From positions 1 through 64,000 of the forward strand of contig JBJEPX010000061.1 of the NCBI GenBank assembly GCA_051881455.1: a stretch of DNA of 64,000 nucleotides, in the 5' to 3' direction. A program made the position numbers and the translations under genes. The stretch is from Fimenecus sp051881455 (GTDB lineage Bacteria; Bacillota; Clostridia; Oscillospirales; Acutalibacteraceae). Each line of letters opens with the position of its first letter. Position 1 is the stretch's first letter. This document shows positions 33,454 through 41,371 of the stretch, piece after piece. A model generated the notes under the pieces. The model was not told the DNA's origin. It did no database searches and worked only from the letters and a program-made list of their open reading frames with translations.

Positions 33454-33627
33454 TTAGCGGCAGTTCTTGGCATCAGCCTTCATTTGAAAGGTTGCGCATC
33501 TTGTGTCGTCACATGTGCAAGCGTCATGTGTGCCGACCTTGATTCCGTTTGCGGTGCAGTTCATATTACCGTCATTGTAAGTGCAATGGCATGCGTCGCA
33601 AGTAATGTTGTTGTTCTTTGTTTCCAT
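33454..33627 (-). CDS. DUF1540-type cysteine-rich small protein (57 aa)
   Basis: 57 aa on the minus strand from ATG 33627, with GGAGGTATGTAG upstream. There are nine cysteines in a regular pattern: ITCDACHCTYND, then NMNCTANGIKVG, then DACTCDDTRCATF, then a C-terminal Cys. This matches the DUF1540 domain, found in Clostridia in small proteins probably binding metal and often linked to sporulation. It is convergent with thrC and shares its terminator. Plus-strand frames here are shadows. Confidence 0.88.
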   Translation of the reverse strand: METKNNNITCDACHCTYNDGNMNCTANGIKVGTHDACTCDDTRCATFQMKADAKNCR

Positions 33628-33695
33628 TTCTACATACCTCCTTTCATTATATTGTTTGAAAAGAACGGCGTGTTATTCATAGGAGATATTGTTTT

Positions 33696-34388
33696 ATGTC
33701 AGTTTTTGTAATCGGAGATACGCATCTTTCTTTCTCAACCGATAAACCCATGAATGTTTTTAAAGGTTGGGACGATTACATATACCGTCTTGAAAATAAT
33801 TGGCAAAGACTTGTCGCGGAAAACGATACGGTAATAATTTGCGGAGATATTTCCTGGGCTATGAGCCTTAATGAAGCGGAGAAGGATTTTGAATTTCTAA
33901 ATCGCTTGAACGGTACAAAAATCATTTTAAAAGGCAATCATGATTACTGGTGGAATACAGCTTCAAAAATGGAAGCTTTTTTAAAAGAAAAAGGCTTTGA
34001 TACACTGAAAATACTTCATAATAACGCATTTAAAGCGGAAAATATTGCTGTTGCGGGTTCGCGCGGCTGGTTTTTTGATGCTGAAAAGGAAAATATTGAC
34101 AAAGTAATGGCGCGCGAATGCGGCAGAATACAGCGTTCTATCGACTGCGCAAAAGATTTGGGCGGTGAAACTGTCGTGTTTCTCCATTATCCGCCTGTCA
34201 GCGAAACGAAGGACTGTGAACCTATTGTAGATGTACTGAAAAGAAATAATATTAAACGCTGTTATTACGGCCATCTTCACGGCGGTGCGTCACTTAATGC
34301 AGTAAACGGTGAAAAATACGGAATTGATTTTCGCTTAATATCTGCCGATTACCTTGGATTTTGTCCTTTGTTCATAAATCAGAATTAG
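33696..34388 (+). CDS. Calcineurin-like metallophosphoesterase
   Basis: 230 aa. All metal-binding motifs of the fold are present: GDTHLSF (D-x-H), GDISW, GNHDYWW, LHYPP and GHLHGG. It has a two-metal phosphoesterase core with no signal peptide, so it is cytoplasmic. The substrate is unknown, and related clostridial proteins are annotated only as phosphohydrolases. An AGGAGAT site precedes the ATG. It is a single gene between DUF1540 and tig. Confidence 0.88.
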   Translation: MSVFVIGDTHLSFSTDKPMNVFKGWDDYIYRLENNWQRLVAENDTVIICGDISWAMSLNEAEKDFEFLNRLNGTKIILKGNHDYWWNTASKMEAFLKEKGFDTLKILHNNAFKAENIAVAGSRGWFFDAEKENIDKVMARECGRIQRSIDCAKDLGGETVVFLHYPPVSETKDCEPIVDVLKRNNIKRCYYGHLHGGASLNAVNGEKYGIDFRLISADYLGFCPLFINQN

Positions 34389-34445
34389 TTTTTACAAAAA
34401 ACACCGCAATTTTTCTTAAATGTGCAGAAAAACTTTGGGAAAATA

Positions 34446-34474
34446 TTGTAATTGTGTTTTTTCTGTGATATAAT
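34446..34474 (+). promoter_or_regulatory. Promoter of tig
   Basis: TTGTAA (34446-34451), a 17-nt spacer and perfect TATAAT (34469-34474), 46 nt before the start. Confidence 0.7.
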
Positions 34475-34520
34475 AAATAGAATTTTGCAAATAAACAATG
34501 ATATTCAGGAGGAATATTTA

Positions 34521-35954
34521 ATGTTAAAATCATCAAACAAAGTAGAAACAAATGTCTACCAGCTTGAAGTTACGATTGACGGTGCAGAGTTTGAAAAGGC
34601 TGTTCAGCAGGCTTATCTCAAACAGAGAAAGAATATCGCCGTTAAGGGCTTCAGAAAGGGTAAGGCGCCCAGAAGCTTTATTGAAAAGGTTTACGGTGAG
34701 GGCGTATTCTATGAGGATGCACTTGAAATTCTCTATCCCGATGCCGTAGGCGATGCAATTAAAGAGGCGGAGCTTGATGTTGTTGATACTCCCTCTGACC
34801 TTGAAGTTCCCGAAATCGGTAAAGACGGTGTAGTTCTTAAATTCAAAGTTACCGTAAAACCTGAGGTGAAACTCGGCAAATATAAGGGCATTAAGGCAAC
34901 ACGCCCCGCATCTAAGGTTACTGCTGACGAGGTTAAAACCGAGCTTTCCAGAATGCAGGAGCAGAATTCAAGAATGGTAAGCATTGATAACAGAGCTGTT
35001 AAAAAGGATGATACTGTTATTATTGACTTTGAGGGCTTCGTTGACGGCGTTGCGTTTGAAGGCGGCAAGGCAGAAAGCTATAACCTTACTATCGGAAGCG
35101 GCGCATTTATCCCCGGCTTTGAGGATCAGATTATCGGTCATAAAACAGGCGATGAATTTGATGTTAATGTTACCTTCCCTGAGGAGTATCAGGAGGATTT
35201 GGCGTCAAAGGATGCTGTATTCAAGATTAAGCTTCACGAAATCAGAAAGAAAGAGCTTCCCGCTCTTGATGATGAGTTTGTTAAGGACGTAAGCGAATTT
35301 GATACTCTTGATGAGCTTAAAAAGAGCATAAAGGCTGACCTTGAAAAGGCTAAAAAGGACGATGCTGATAATAAAGTAACAAATGACCTTTTAACAGAGG
35401 TTGCAAACGGCATTAAGGCTGAAATTCCCGCTTGTATGATTGAAAAAGCGATCGATGACATTGTAAATGATTTTGCATACAGACTTCAGGCTCAGGGCCT
35501 TGACCTTGATACTTACCTTATGTACACAGGTATGGATAAAGATAAGTTCAGAGAAGGCTATAAGGAAAATGCAGAAAATCAGGTTAAGCTTCAGCTTGCT
35601 TTGGAGGCTATTGTTAAGGCTGAAAATATCGAGGCTTCCGAGGATGATGTAAACGCCGAATATGAAAGACTTGCAAAAGCATATAATATGGAGGCTGATG
35701 TAATCAAAAAGTCACTTCCTGCTGATGCAATTACAGGCGATATTAAGTCAAGAAAAGCAATTGAGCTTATTAAGGACAACGCTGTTATAACAGAGGAAAA
35801 AGCAACAGCTAAGAAGTCTGCGGAAAAGAAAGAGCCGGCTGAGAAAAAGCCCGCTGCGAAGAAAAAGGCTGATACTGACGCAAAGGAAGAAAAGCCTGCC
35901 GCAAAAAAGCCCGCTGCTAAGAAAACAACCAAGAAAAAAGCAGACGAGGAATAA
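34521..35954 (+). CDS. tig: Trigger factor, ribosome-bound chaperone and prolyl isomerase
   Basis: 477 aa from ATG 34521 (CAGGAGG upstream). The ribosome-binding domain has GFRKGKAPRSFIEKVYG. The FKBP-type isomerase domain (about 155-240) has DTVIIDFEGFVDG and IPGFEDQIIGHKTGDEFDV. A helical C-terminal domain follows. After about residue 430 comes a low-complexity tail of roughly 45 residues made of Lys, Ala, Glu and Pro, with repeated PAAKK units. That tail is absent from standard trigger factors. It heads the classic tig-clpP-clpX order. Confidence 0.95.
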   Translation: MLKSSNKVETNVYQLEVTIDGAEFEKAVQQAYLKQRKNIAVKGFRKGKAPRSFIEKVYGEGVFYEDALEILYPDAVGDAIKEAELDVVDTPSDLEVPEIGKDGVVLKFKVTVKPEVKLGKYKGIKATRPASKVTADEVKTELSRMQEQNSRMVSIDNRAVKKDDTVIIDFEGFVDGVAFEGGKAESYNLTIGSGAFIPGFEDQIIGHKTGDEFDVNVTFPEEYQEDLASKDAVFKIKLHEIRKKELPALDDEFVKDVSEFDTLDELKKSIKADLEKAKKDDADNKVTNDLLTEVANGIKAEIPACMIEKAIDDIVNDFAYRLQAQGLDLDTYLMYTGMDKDKFREGYKENAENQVKLQLALEAIVKAENIEASEDDVNAEYERLAKAYNMEADVIKKSLPADAITGDIKSRKAIELIKDNAVITEEKATAKKSAEKKEPAEKKPAAKKKADTDAKEEKPAAKKPAAKKTTKKKADEE

Positions 35955-36030
35955 TTATCCGCTAAAAAAATTATATGTATAAGTGTTGAAGAATTGTCCA
36001 ATAATTTGGCGTGTGAGGCGGCATATCGTC

Positions 36031-36061
36031 TTAATGCTATGGGGCGATTCTTTAATGCTAT
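36031..36061 (+). promoter_or_regulatory. Pair of 10-bp direct repeats before clpP
   Basis: TTAATGCTAT occurs at 36031-36040 and again at 36052-36061, a 21-bp offset (two helical turns), in the 137-bp gap between tig and clpP. Its position is compatible with a regulator site. It does not match the CtsR heptad consensus. Confidence 0.35.
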
Positions 36062-36091
36062 TACCGTTACCCTAAACAGGAGGTTTTTATA

Positions 36092-36673
36092 ATGGCACTT
36101 GTACCGTATGTTGTTGAACAAACAAGCAGGGGAGAAAGATCATACGATATTTTCTCAAGACTTTTAAATGACAGAATTATCGTATTGTCGGATGAGGTAA
36201 ATGACGCAACGGCTTCTCTTGTTGTTGCACAGCTTCTCTATCTTGAAGGGCAGGATAGTGAAAAGGACATCAGTCTTTATATTAACAGTCCGGGCGGTTC
36301 TGTTTCGGCAGGACTTGCAATCTATGACACAATGCAGTATATAAAATGCGATGTGTCAACCATTTGTATGGGTATGGCGGCAAGTATGGGAGCATTTTTG
36401 CTTTCGTCAGGCGCTAAAGGAAAAAGATTTGCTCTGCCCAACAGTGAAATTATGATTCATCAGCCCTCAGGCGGAGCGCAGGGTCAGGCAACCGATATTA
36501 AAATCACAGCCGATCATATTTTAAGAACCCGTGAAAGACTCAATAAAATTCTTGCCGAAAATACAGGTAAGCCTATTGAGCAAATTGCCGTTGATACCGA
36601 GCGTGATAATTGGCTTTCTGCTCAGGAGGCAATGGATTACGGCCTTGTTGATAAAGTTTTTTATAAAAGATAA
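36092..36673 (+). CDS. clpP: ATP-dependent Clp protease proteolytic subunit
   Basis: 193 aa. The catalytic triad is visible: Ser in CMGMAASMGAFLL (about residue 97), His in EIMIHQPSGGAQGQ (about 122) and Asp in AVDTERDNWLS (about 171). The N-terminal VPYVVEQTSRGERSYDIFSRL is typical. It forms the 14-subunit proteolytic barrel that works with ClpX, encoded next (17-bp gap). An AGGAGG site precedes the ATG. Confidence 0.97.
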   Translation: MALVPYVVEQTSRGERSYDIFSRLLNDRIIVLSDEVNDATASLVVAQLLYLEGQDSEKDISLYINSPGGSVSAGLAIYDTMQYIKCDVSTICMGMAASMGAFLLSSGAKGKRFALPNSEIMIHQPSGGAQGQATDIKITADHILRTRERLNKILAENTGKPIEQIAVDTERDNWLSAQEAMDYGLVDKVFYKR

Positions 36674-36690
36674 GCTTCAGGGAGATTTTT

Positions 36691-37989
36691 ATGGCACGAG
36701 ATAACGAAAAAGAAAGAGCTGTTCGCTGTTCCTTTTGCGGAAAAACTCAGGAACAGGTCGATAAGCTGATTGCCGGTCCCGGCGTATATATCTGCGACGA
36801 GTGCATTGAACTTTGCATGGGAATTATTGATGAAAATGCAGAGCAAACTCATAAACGTTCTGGGAAAAAGGTTAAGCTTGAAGAAAAAGTACTTCCGAAG
36901 CCGCATCAGATAAAGGCGGCGCTTGATGAATATGTTGTCGGGCAGGAAGAAGCCAAAAAAGCTCTCAGCGTTTCGGTTTATAATCATTATAAAAGAATAT
37001 ACCACGGCAATGATGCCGGTGTGGAAATCCAAAAAAGCAATGTTGTGCTTTTAGGACCTACCGGTGTGGGAAAAACCGTGCTTGCACAAACACTTGCAAA
37101 AATAATTGATGTTCCTTTTGCTATTGCGGACGCCACAACACTTACAGAAGCAGGCTATGTAGGCGAGGATGTTGAAAATATACTTCTCCGCCTTATTCAA
37201 GCTGCCGATTTTGATGTTGAAAAGGCGGAACGAGGCATCATTTATGTTGATGAAATCGACAAAATTGCAAGAAAAAGTGAAAATCCGTCCATAACCCGTG
37301 ATGTAAGCGGCGAGGGCGTTCAGCAGGCACTTTTGAAAATCCTTGAGGGCACTGTTTCAAATGTTCCCCCGCAGGGCGGCAGAAAGCACCCCCAGCAGGA
37401 GTTTATTCAGATTGACACCTCAAACATACTGTTTATCTGCGGCGGTGCTTTTGACGGTATTGAAAAGATTGTTGAAAAGCGCACGGGTAATTCAGGAATG
37501 GGATTTGGTGCAGATATTAAGAATAAAGCAGAATTTGAGCATGAAGATATTTATTCAAAGGTTATCGCTCAGGATTTGGTGAAGTACGGTCTTATTCCCG
37601 AATTGGTTGGCAGAGTTCCCGTGATAACCGCTTTACAGCAGCTTACCAAAGAGGATTTAATAAGAATTCTTACAGAACCTAAAAACGCTTTATTAAAGCA
37701 GTTTAAAGCATTGTTCAATATGGATGATGTTGAGCTTGAATTTACCGATGACGCTCTTAATGCGATTGCCGAAAAAACTCTTGAGAAAAAAACAGGCGCA
37801 AGAGGACTTCGCGGTATTATGGAAAATGTGCTTATGCCGATAATGTATGATACTCCCTCGGAACACACGATTGCAAAGGTAATTATTACCCGCGAATGTG
37901 TTGTGGAAGGTGTTCCCCCTGAAATTATCAGGGACGAGGGGAGAAAACCCAACATTCTCACTTCAAAGAGTATCGGTAAGGCTATATAA
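36691..37989 (+). CDS. clpX: ClpX, AAA+ unfoldase of ClpXP
   Basis: 432 aa. The N-terminal zinc-binding domain has CSFCGK and CDECIELC. The AAA+ core has Walker A LLGPTGVGKTVL near residue 113 and Walker B IIYVDEIDKIA. The ClpX-specific GFGAD loop and the RPGTG-type C-terminal sensor-2 region (TGARGLRGIMENVL) are present. ClpX unfolds tagged proteins into ClpP. It ends the tig-clpP-clpX group. Confidence 0.97.
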   Translation: MARDNEKERAVRCSFCGKTQEQVDKLIAGPGVYICDECIELCMGIIDENAEQTHKRSGKKVKLEEKVLPKPHQIKAALDEYVVGQEEAKKALSVSVYNHYKRIYHGNDAGVEIQKSNVVLLGPTGVGKTVLAQTLAKIIDVPFAIADATTLTEAGYVGEDVENILLRLIQAADFDVEKAERGIIYVDEIDKIARKSENPSITRDVSGEGVQQALLKILEGTVSNVPPQGGRKHPQQEFIQIDTSNILFICGGAFDGIEKIVEKRTGNSGMGFGADIKNKAEFEHEDIYSKVIAQDLVKYGLIPELVGRVPVITALQQLTKEDLIRILTEPKNALLKQFKALFNMDDVELEFTDDALNAIAEKTLEKKTGARGLRGIMENVLMPIMYDTPSEHTIAKVIITRECVVEGVPPEIIRDEGRKPNILTSKSIGKAI

Positions 37990-37997
37990 AGTTTAAT

Positions 37998-38024
37998 ATA
38001 AGCCACGGATTAACCGTGGCTTAT
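37998..38024. terminator. Inverted repeat after clpX, probable weak terminator
   Basis: ATAAGCCACGG and CCGTGGCTTAT pair perfectly around a 5-nt loop, but no T-run follows. Read-through into the transporter gene is possible. Confidence 0.5.
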
Positions 38025-38047
38025 GGTTTGTCAGGAAGAAAATACAT

Positions 38048-38953
38048 ATGAAAACAAAAATTAAATCTACCGTTCTCCTTTTTTTAACTGCGATTATATG
38101 GGGTTTTGCCTTTGTTGCACAGCGAGTAGGTGCAGATTATGTGGGCACCTTTACCTTCAACGGAATTAGATTTCTGTTAGGCTCTTTTTCGCTGATACCT
38201 GTTATTTTGATATTTGAACGGGAACAATATGATAAGCAGAAAATGCTTAAAACTTTCGCTGTTTCTGTTGCAGCAGGAACAATTCTCTTTATTGCCGCTT
38301 CGCTTCAACAATACGGAGTTGTTTTGACAGGAAGTGCAGGTAAAGCGGGATTTTTAACGGGACTTTATACCGTTCTTGTACCCGTAATAAGATTTTTAAT
38401 GGGCAAAAAAACAGATATTTTAACGTTTGTCGGAGCTTTTTTTGCTGTGGGTGGACTTTTCCTTTTATGTATGACAGGGGACAAGCTTACCTTTGGCAAG
38501 GGCGATATAGTTTTAATAGTAGGTGCCGTGTTCTGGGCTCTTCATATTCTTATTATTGATAAGTTCGTTAATGAAATCAGTCCGTTAAAATTCAGTATGC
38601 TTCAATTCTTTGTGTGCGGTTTAATCAGTCTTATAATTGCCGCGTTTACAGAGAATATTGAATTTAGCGCAGTAAAATCAGCATTAATCCCGATTTTATA
38701 CGGCGGTTTAATGTCCGTAGGCGTTGCATATACATGCCAGATTTTAGGTCAAAAGGATGCCGACCCCACCTTTGCGTCTATTGTTTTTTCAACAGAATCT
38801 GTTTTTAGTGCAATCGGCGGCGCAATAATACTGCACGAGATTATGAGCGGCAGGGGATATTTGGGCTGTGTTCTCATTTTTATAGGTATCGTTTTATCTC
38901 AATTGAATTTAAAAGAAATGTGCAAAAAAACTTGTAATAAAAACAAACAATAA
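38048..38953 (+). CDS. EamA-family (DMT superfamily) transporter
   Basis: 301 aa with ten predicted membrane helices in two EamA repeats (about residues 7-140 and 155-292). The start of repeat one has FLTAIIWGFAFVAQRVG. This is the drug/metabolite transporter fold, and the substrate is unknown. The C-terminus is basic (KKTCNKNKQ). It lies behind the clpX hairpin and has no clear promoter of its own. Confidence 0.88.
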   Translation: MKTKIKSTVLLFLTAIIWGFAFVAQRVGADYVGTFTFNGIRFLLGSFSLIPVILIFEREQYDKQKMLKTFAVSVAAGTILFIAASLQQYGVVLTGSAGKAGFLTGLYTVLVPVIRFLMGKKTDILTFVGAFFAVGGLFLLCMTGDKLTFGKGDIVLIVGAVFWALHILIIDKFVNEISPLKFSMLQFFVCGLISLIIAAFTENIEFSAVKSALIPILYGGLMSVGVAYTCQILGQKDADPTFASIVFSTESVFSAIGGAIILHEIMSGRGYLGCVLIFIGIVLSQLNLKEMCKKTCNKNKQ

Positions 38954-38987
38954 AAATGACACAATTATTACATTTTACTGTAAATCA

Positions 38988-39016
38988 TTGACAAAATATG
39001 TCACATAAAGTAAAAT
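38988..39016 (+). promoter_or_regulatory. Promoter of the sugar transferase gene
   Basis: Perfect TTGACA (38988-38993), a 17-nt spacer and TAAAAT (39011-39016). Just upstream, TTTACTGTAAA (38974-38984) is an 11-bp palindrome that could be an operator. Confidence 0.75.
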
Positions 39017-39049
39017 ATCCAAAGCATTATATTCCTTTTGGAGGCATAT

Positions 39050-40423
39050 ATGAGAATACTTTTTAAGTTTCAAAAAACTGTTGTTTTTGTAATAAAAGCG
39101 TTGCTTTATCTGTTTTTGATCGGAACATTTTTTGTTATTTTCGGAACAGAGTACAGTTGGGTTTTAAGACCTTCAAGAACGGCAGGCGTAATGCTTGTAA
39201 CTTTTTGTGTTCTTGAAGCGGCTTTAATTGCTGTGTACGGCGGTTTCCTTATAGGTAGGCTGAAAAGTAAGCCGATTATAATGTCTATGTCCTTGGCGAC
39301 GGTTATTACCGATTTCGTTACTCATCTTCAATTGTGCATAATGAATGTTAATGAAAACAATAATGCCTACTTTGTTTATGAGTCTCCGCATTTGCTTGCT
39401 CTTGTAATCTGTATTCAGATTGCTTTGATTGTTTTGTTCACATATTTCGGAAATTATGTGTTTTTCACCATAAATCCTCCCGAAAAGTGCTGTATCATTA
39501 CAAGCTCCGAGGAGTCCTTAAACAACATTATGCCTAAAATCAGGCGCTTTAAAAAGCAGTACGACGTTGTGGATATGATTCATTATTCCTCGCCGAATGT
39601 GTTTGATATAATTAACAGATCGGATACTATTTTCCTTTACGATATACCTGTAAAAGAAAAAATAATGCTCAATGAGTATTGCTATGCAAAGAATAAAAAC
39701 ATTTACTATAACTTTGAAATGAACGATATAGTAATGCTTGGTTCCAAAACAGTAATTCTGGATGATAAGCCTTTGGTTTCTGCCGTTGTGCGTGACCTTA
39801 CTCTTGAACAGCGATTTGTCAAAAGAGCAATGGATTTGTTTATTTCCTGTGTGGGACTTATTGTTCTCGGCCCGTTGATGCTTGTTTGTGCGGCTTTAAT
39901 AAAGGCTGAGGACGGCGGTCATGTCTTTTTCAGACAGCTTAGAGCAACAAAAGGCGGCAAGCTCTTTAAGGTTTATAAATTCAGAACAATGAAAGAAGAA
40001 AACAGCATAAATAAATCTGTTACATCGGACGACGACAGAATAACAAAAGTCGGCAAATTCCTGCGTAAATTCAGAATTGATGAACTGCCTCAGTTAATCA
40101 ATATAATCAAGGGCGATATGAGCGTTGTCGGTCCCAGACCGGAAATGATTGAAAATGTGGATAAATACACAGAAGAGTTGCCGGAATTCTCATACAGACT
40201 GAGAGTAAAGGGCGGACTTACAGGTTATGCACAGATTGCAGGTAAATACAATACATCGCCTAAGGACAAGCTTGTTTTGGACTTGATGTATATTGAAAAA
40301 TACAGCCTTTGGCTTGATTTTAAGCTTATTTTACAGACAGTTACCGTTTTGCTGAAAGCCTCTGACAGTACGGCGGCATTCGGTTCAGGCGAAAACAAAT
40401 ATCATTTTACAGAAAAATACTGA
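39050..40423 (+). CDS. Polyprenyl-phosphate sugar-1-phosphate transferase (exopolysaccharide initiating enzyme)
   Basis: 457 aa from ATG 39050 with TTGGAGG upstream. Four N-terminal membrane helices (about 8-145) and a soluble CoA-binding-like middle are followed by a final membrane helix. The bacterial sugar-transferase domain comes next, with KRAMDLFISCVGLIVLGPLM, VFFRQLRATKGGKLF, YKFRTM, LRKFRIDELPQLINI and MSVVGPRPEM. These enzymes load the first sugar phosphate onto undecaprenyl phosphate for capsule or exopolysaccharide. No glycosyltransferases or Wzx/Wzy follow, so it is isolated from a full polysaccharide cluster. Confidence 0.93.
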   Translation: MRILFKFQKTVVFVIKALLYLFLIGTFFVIFGTEYSWVLRPSRTAGVMLVTFCVLEAALIAVYGGFLIGRLKSKPIIMSMSLATVITDFVTHLQLCIMNVNENNNAYFVYESPHLLALVICIQIALIVLFTYFGNYVFFTINPPEKCCIITSSEESLNNIMPKIRRFKKQYDVVDMIHYSSPNVFDIINRSDTIFLYDIPVKEKIMLNEYCYAKNKNIYYNFEMNDIVMLGSKTVILDDKPLVSAVVRDLTLEQRFVKRAMDLFISCVGLIVLGPLMLVCAALIKAEDGGHVFFRQLRATKGGKLFKVYKFRTMKEENSINKSVTSDDDRITKVGKFLRKFRIDELPQLINIIKGDMSVVGPRPEMIENVDKYTEELPEFSYRLRVKGGLTGYAQIAGKYNTSPKDKLVLDLMYIEKYSLWLDFKLILQTVTVLLKASDSTAAFGSGENKYHFTEKY

Positions 40424-40428
40424 TTTTT

Positions 40429-40459
40429 AAGGGCTTCTTATGAAGCTCTTATTTTTTTT
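40429..40459 (+). terminator. Terminator of the sugar transferase gene
   Basis: AAGGGCTTC pairs with GAAGCTCTT (one G-U), followed by a run of eight T. Confidence 0.85.
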
Positions 40460-40468
40460 GCAACAATA

Positions 40469-40497
40469 TTGTTTATGACTGAATTTTATGTTATACT
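40469..40497 (+). promoter_or_regulatory. Promoter of the LCP-like gene
   Basis: TTGTTT (40469-40474), a 17-nt spacer and TATACT (40492-40497), 30 nt before the ATG. Confidence 0.65.
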
Positions 40498-40526
40498 AAT
40501 AAAAACTGTGCATAATTGGTGTTGAA

Positions 40527-41363
40527 ATGCGTAAAAACGATTTATTTAACGAGAAAAATAAGAATAACGGTTCATTAAAGTATTTTATTATTGCTTTTGC
40601 TGTGTTTATTGTTGTATTGGCGGCTGTTTCTGCTTTTTTGTTTATGAGGTCCATTGATTATGACTTTGGGAATCTAATAAATGCAGAAACGGATTCAACC
40701 TCTCAATCGGAAACCGAGCCTGAAAGCATAACATATTCCGTGAATAATTTAAGCGGAAAATCTTGCGTGCTTTTTATATGCGAGGATAATGAAGGTAAAC
40801 TGCAATATGCTTTTTCGATTAATACGGATTTCGGGGCAAAAAATATGTTTGTTACCGTTGTAAGCGGAGAAGATAAAGCTGAATATAACGGCAGTTTGAT
40901 AAACTATACCGATTTGTATGAAAAGCATAGTGTATCGGGCGTCAAAAAAGCTTTTTCGTCTTTAAATATTATAACTGAAAAGTATGTTGTGTTTGATAAA
41001 AACTCGTTTCTGACTTTCTTTTCGGAATTCGACGGTATTTCAGTAAATGTAAAAGAGAAAGTCGATTATAAATCCGATAGTTTTAACTTGGAGTTAGAGC
41101 CCGGGAAACAGGTATTGTCTGCGGAATATTTGTATAAGTATCTTACCGTAAGTGACAGCCAAACAAAGGCTTCGGTGATTTGCGATATTGTGTCGGGAGT
41201 TCTTCGCCCTGAGTTTACTGAAAAATCGGAACGCCTTTTCAATAAATTTGTGAATTCATCAAAAACCGACATTTCGGTAATTGACTATTCCGAGTTTATA
41301 AACAATTTGATTGTATATTCTAAAGCAGAGGATAAATTCCTCCCGCAGATTAAACAACCGTAG
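40527..41363 (+). CDS. Membrane-anchored LytR-CpsA-Psr-like protein lacking catalytic arginines
   Basis: 278 aa. A membrane helix lies at about 19-42 and a Ser/Thr/Glu-rich linker follows. The outer domain matches the second half of LCP domains: a SVSGVKKAFSSLNIITEKYVV-type segment, FDGISVNVKEKVDY and LELEPGKQVLSAEYLYKYL. LCP enzymes attach teichoic acids or polysaccharides to peptidoglycan. Here the early (R-x-DT and PRD) and late (R-x-R) arginines that hold pyrophosphate are not visible, so it may be a non-catalytic paralogue. It is 8 bases before a transglutaminase-like gene. Confidence 0.6.
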   Translation: MRKNDLFNEKNKNNGSLKYFIIAFAVFIVVLAAVSAFLFMRSIDYDFGNLINAETDSTSQSETEPESITYSVNNLSGKSCVLFICEDNEGKLQYAFSINTDFGAKNMFVTVVSGEDKAEYNGSLINYTDLYEKHSVSGVKKAFSSLNIITEKYVVFDKNSFLTFFSEFDGISVNVKEKVDYKSDSFNLELEPGKQVLSAEYLYKYLTVSDSQTKASVICDIVSGVLRPEFTEKSERLFNKFVNSSKTDISVIDYSEFINNLIVYSKAEDKFLPQIKQP

Positions 41364-41371
41364 GAGATTTT

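Noticed and set aside
33421..33711. 96-aa plus-strand frame rich in Val and Cys
   Set aside because: It is the antisense shadow of the DUF1540 gene, which has a proper ribosome site and the family cysteine pattern.
38974..38984. TTTACTGTAAA palindrome as a defined operator
   Set aside because: Eleven bases of AT-rich palindrome next to a promoter is suggestive, but too short to assign to any regulator.
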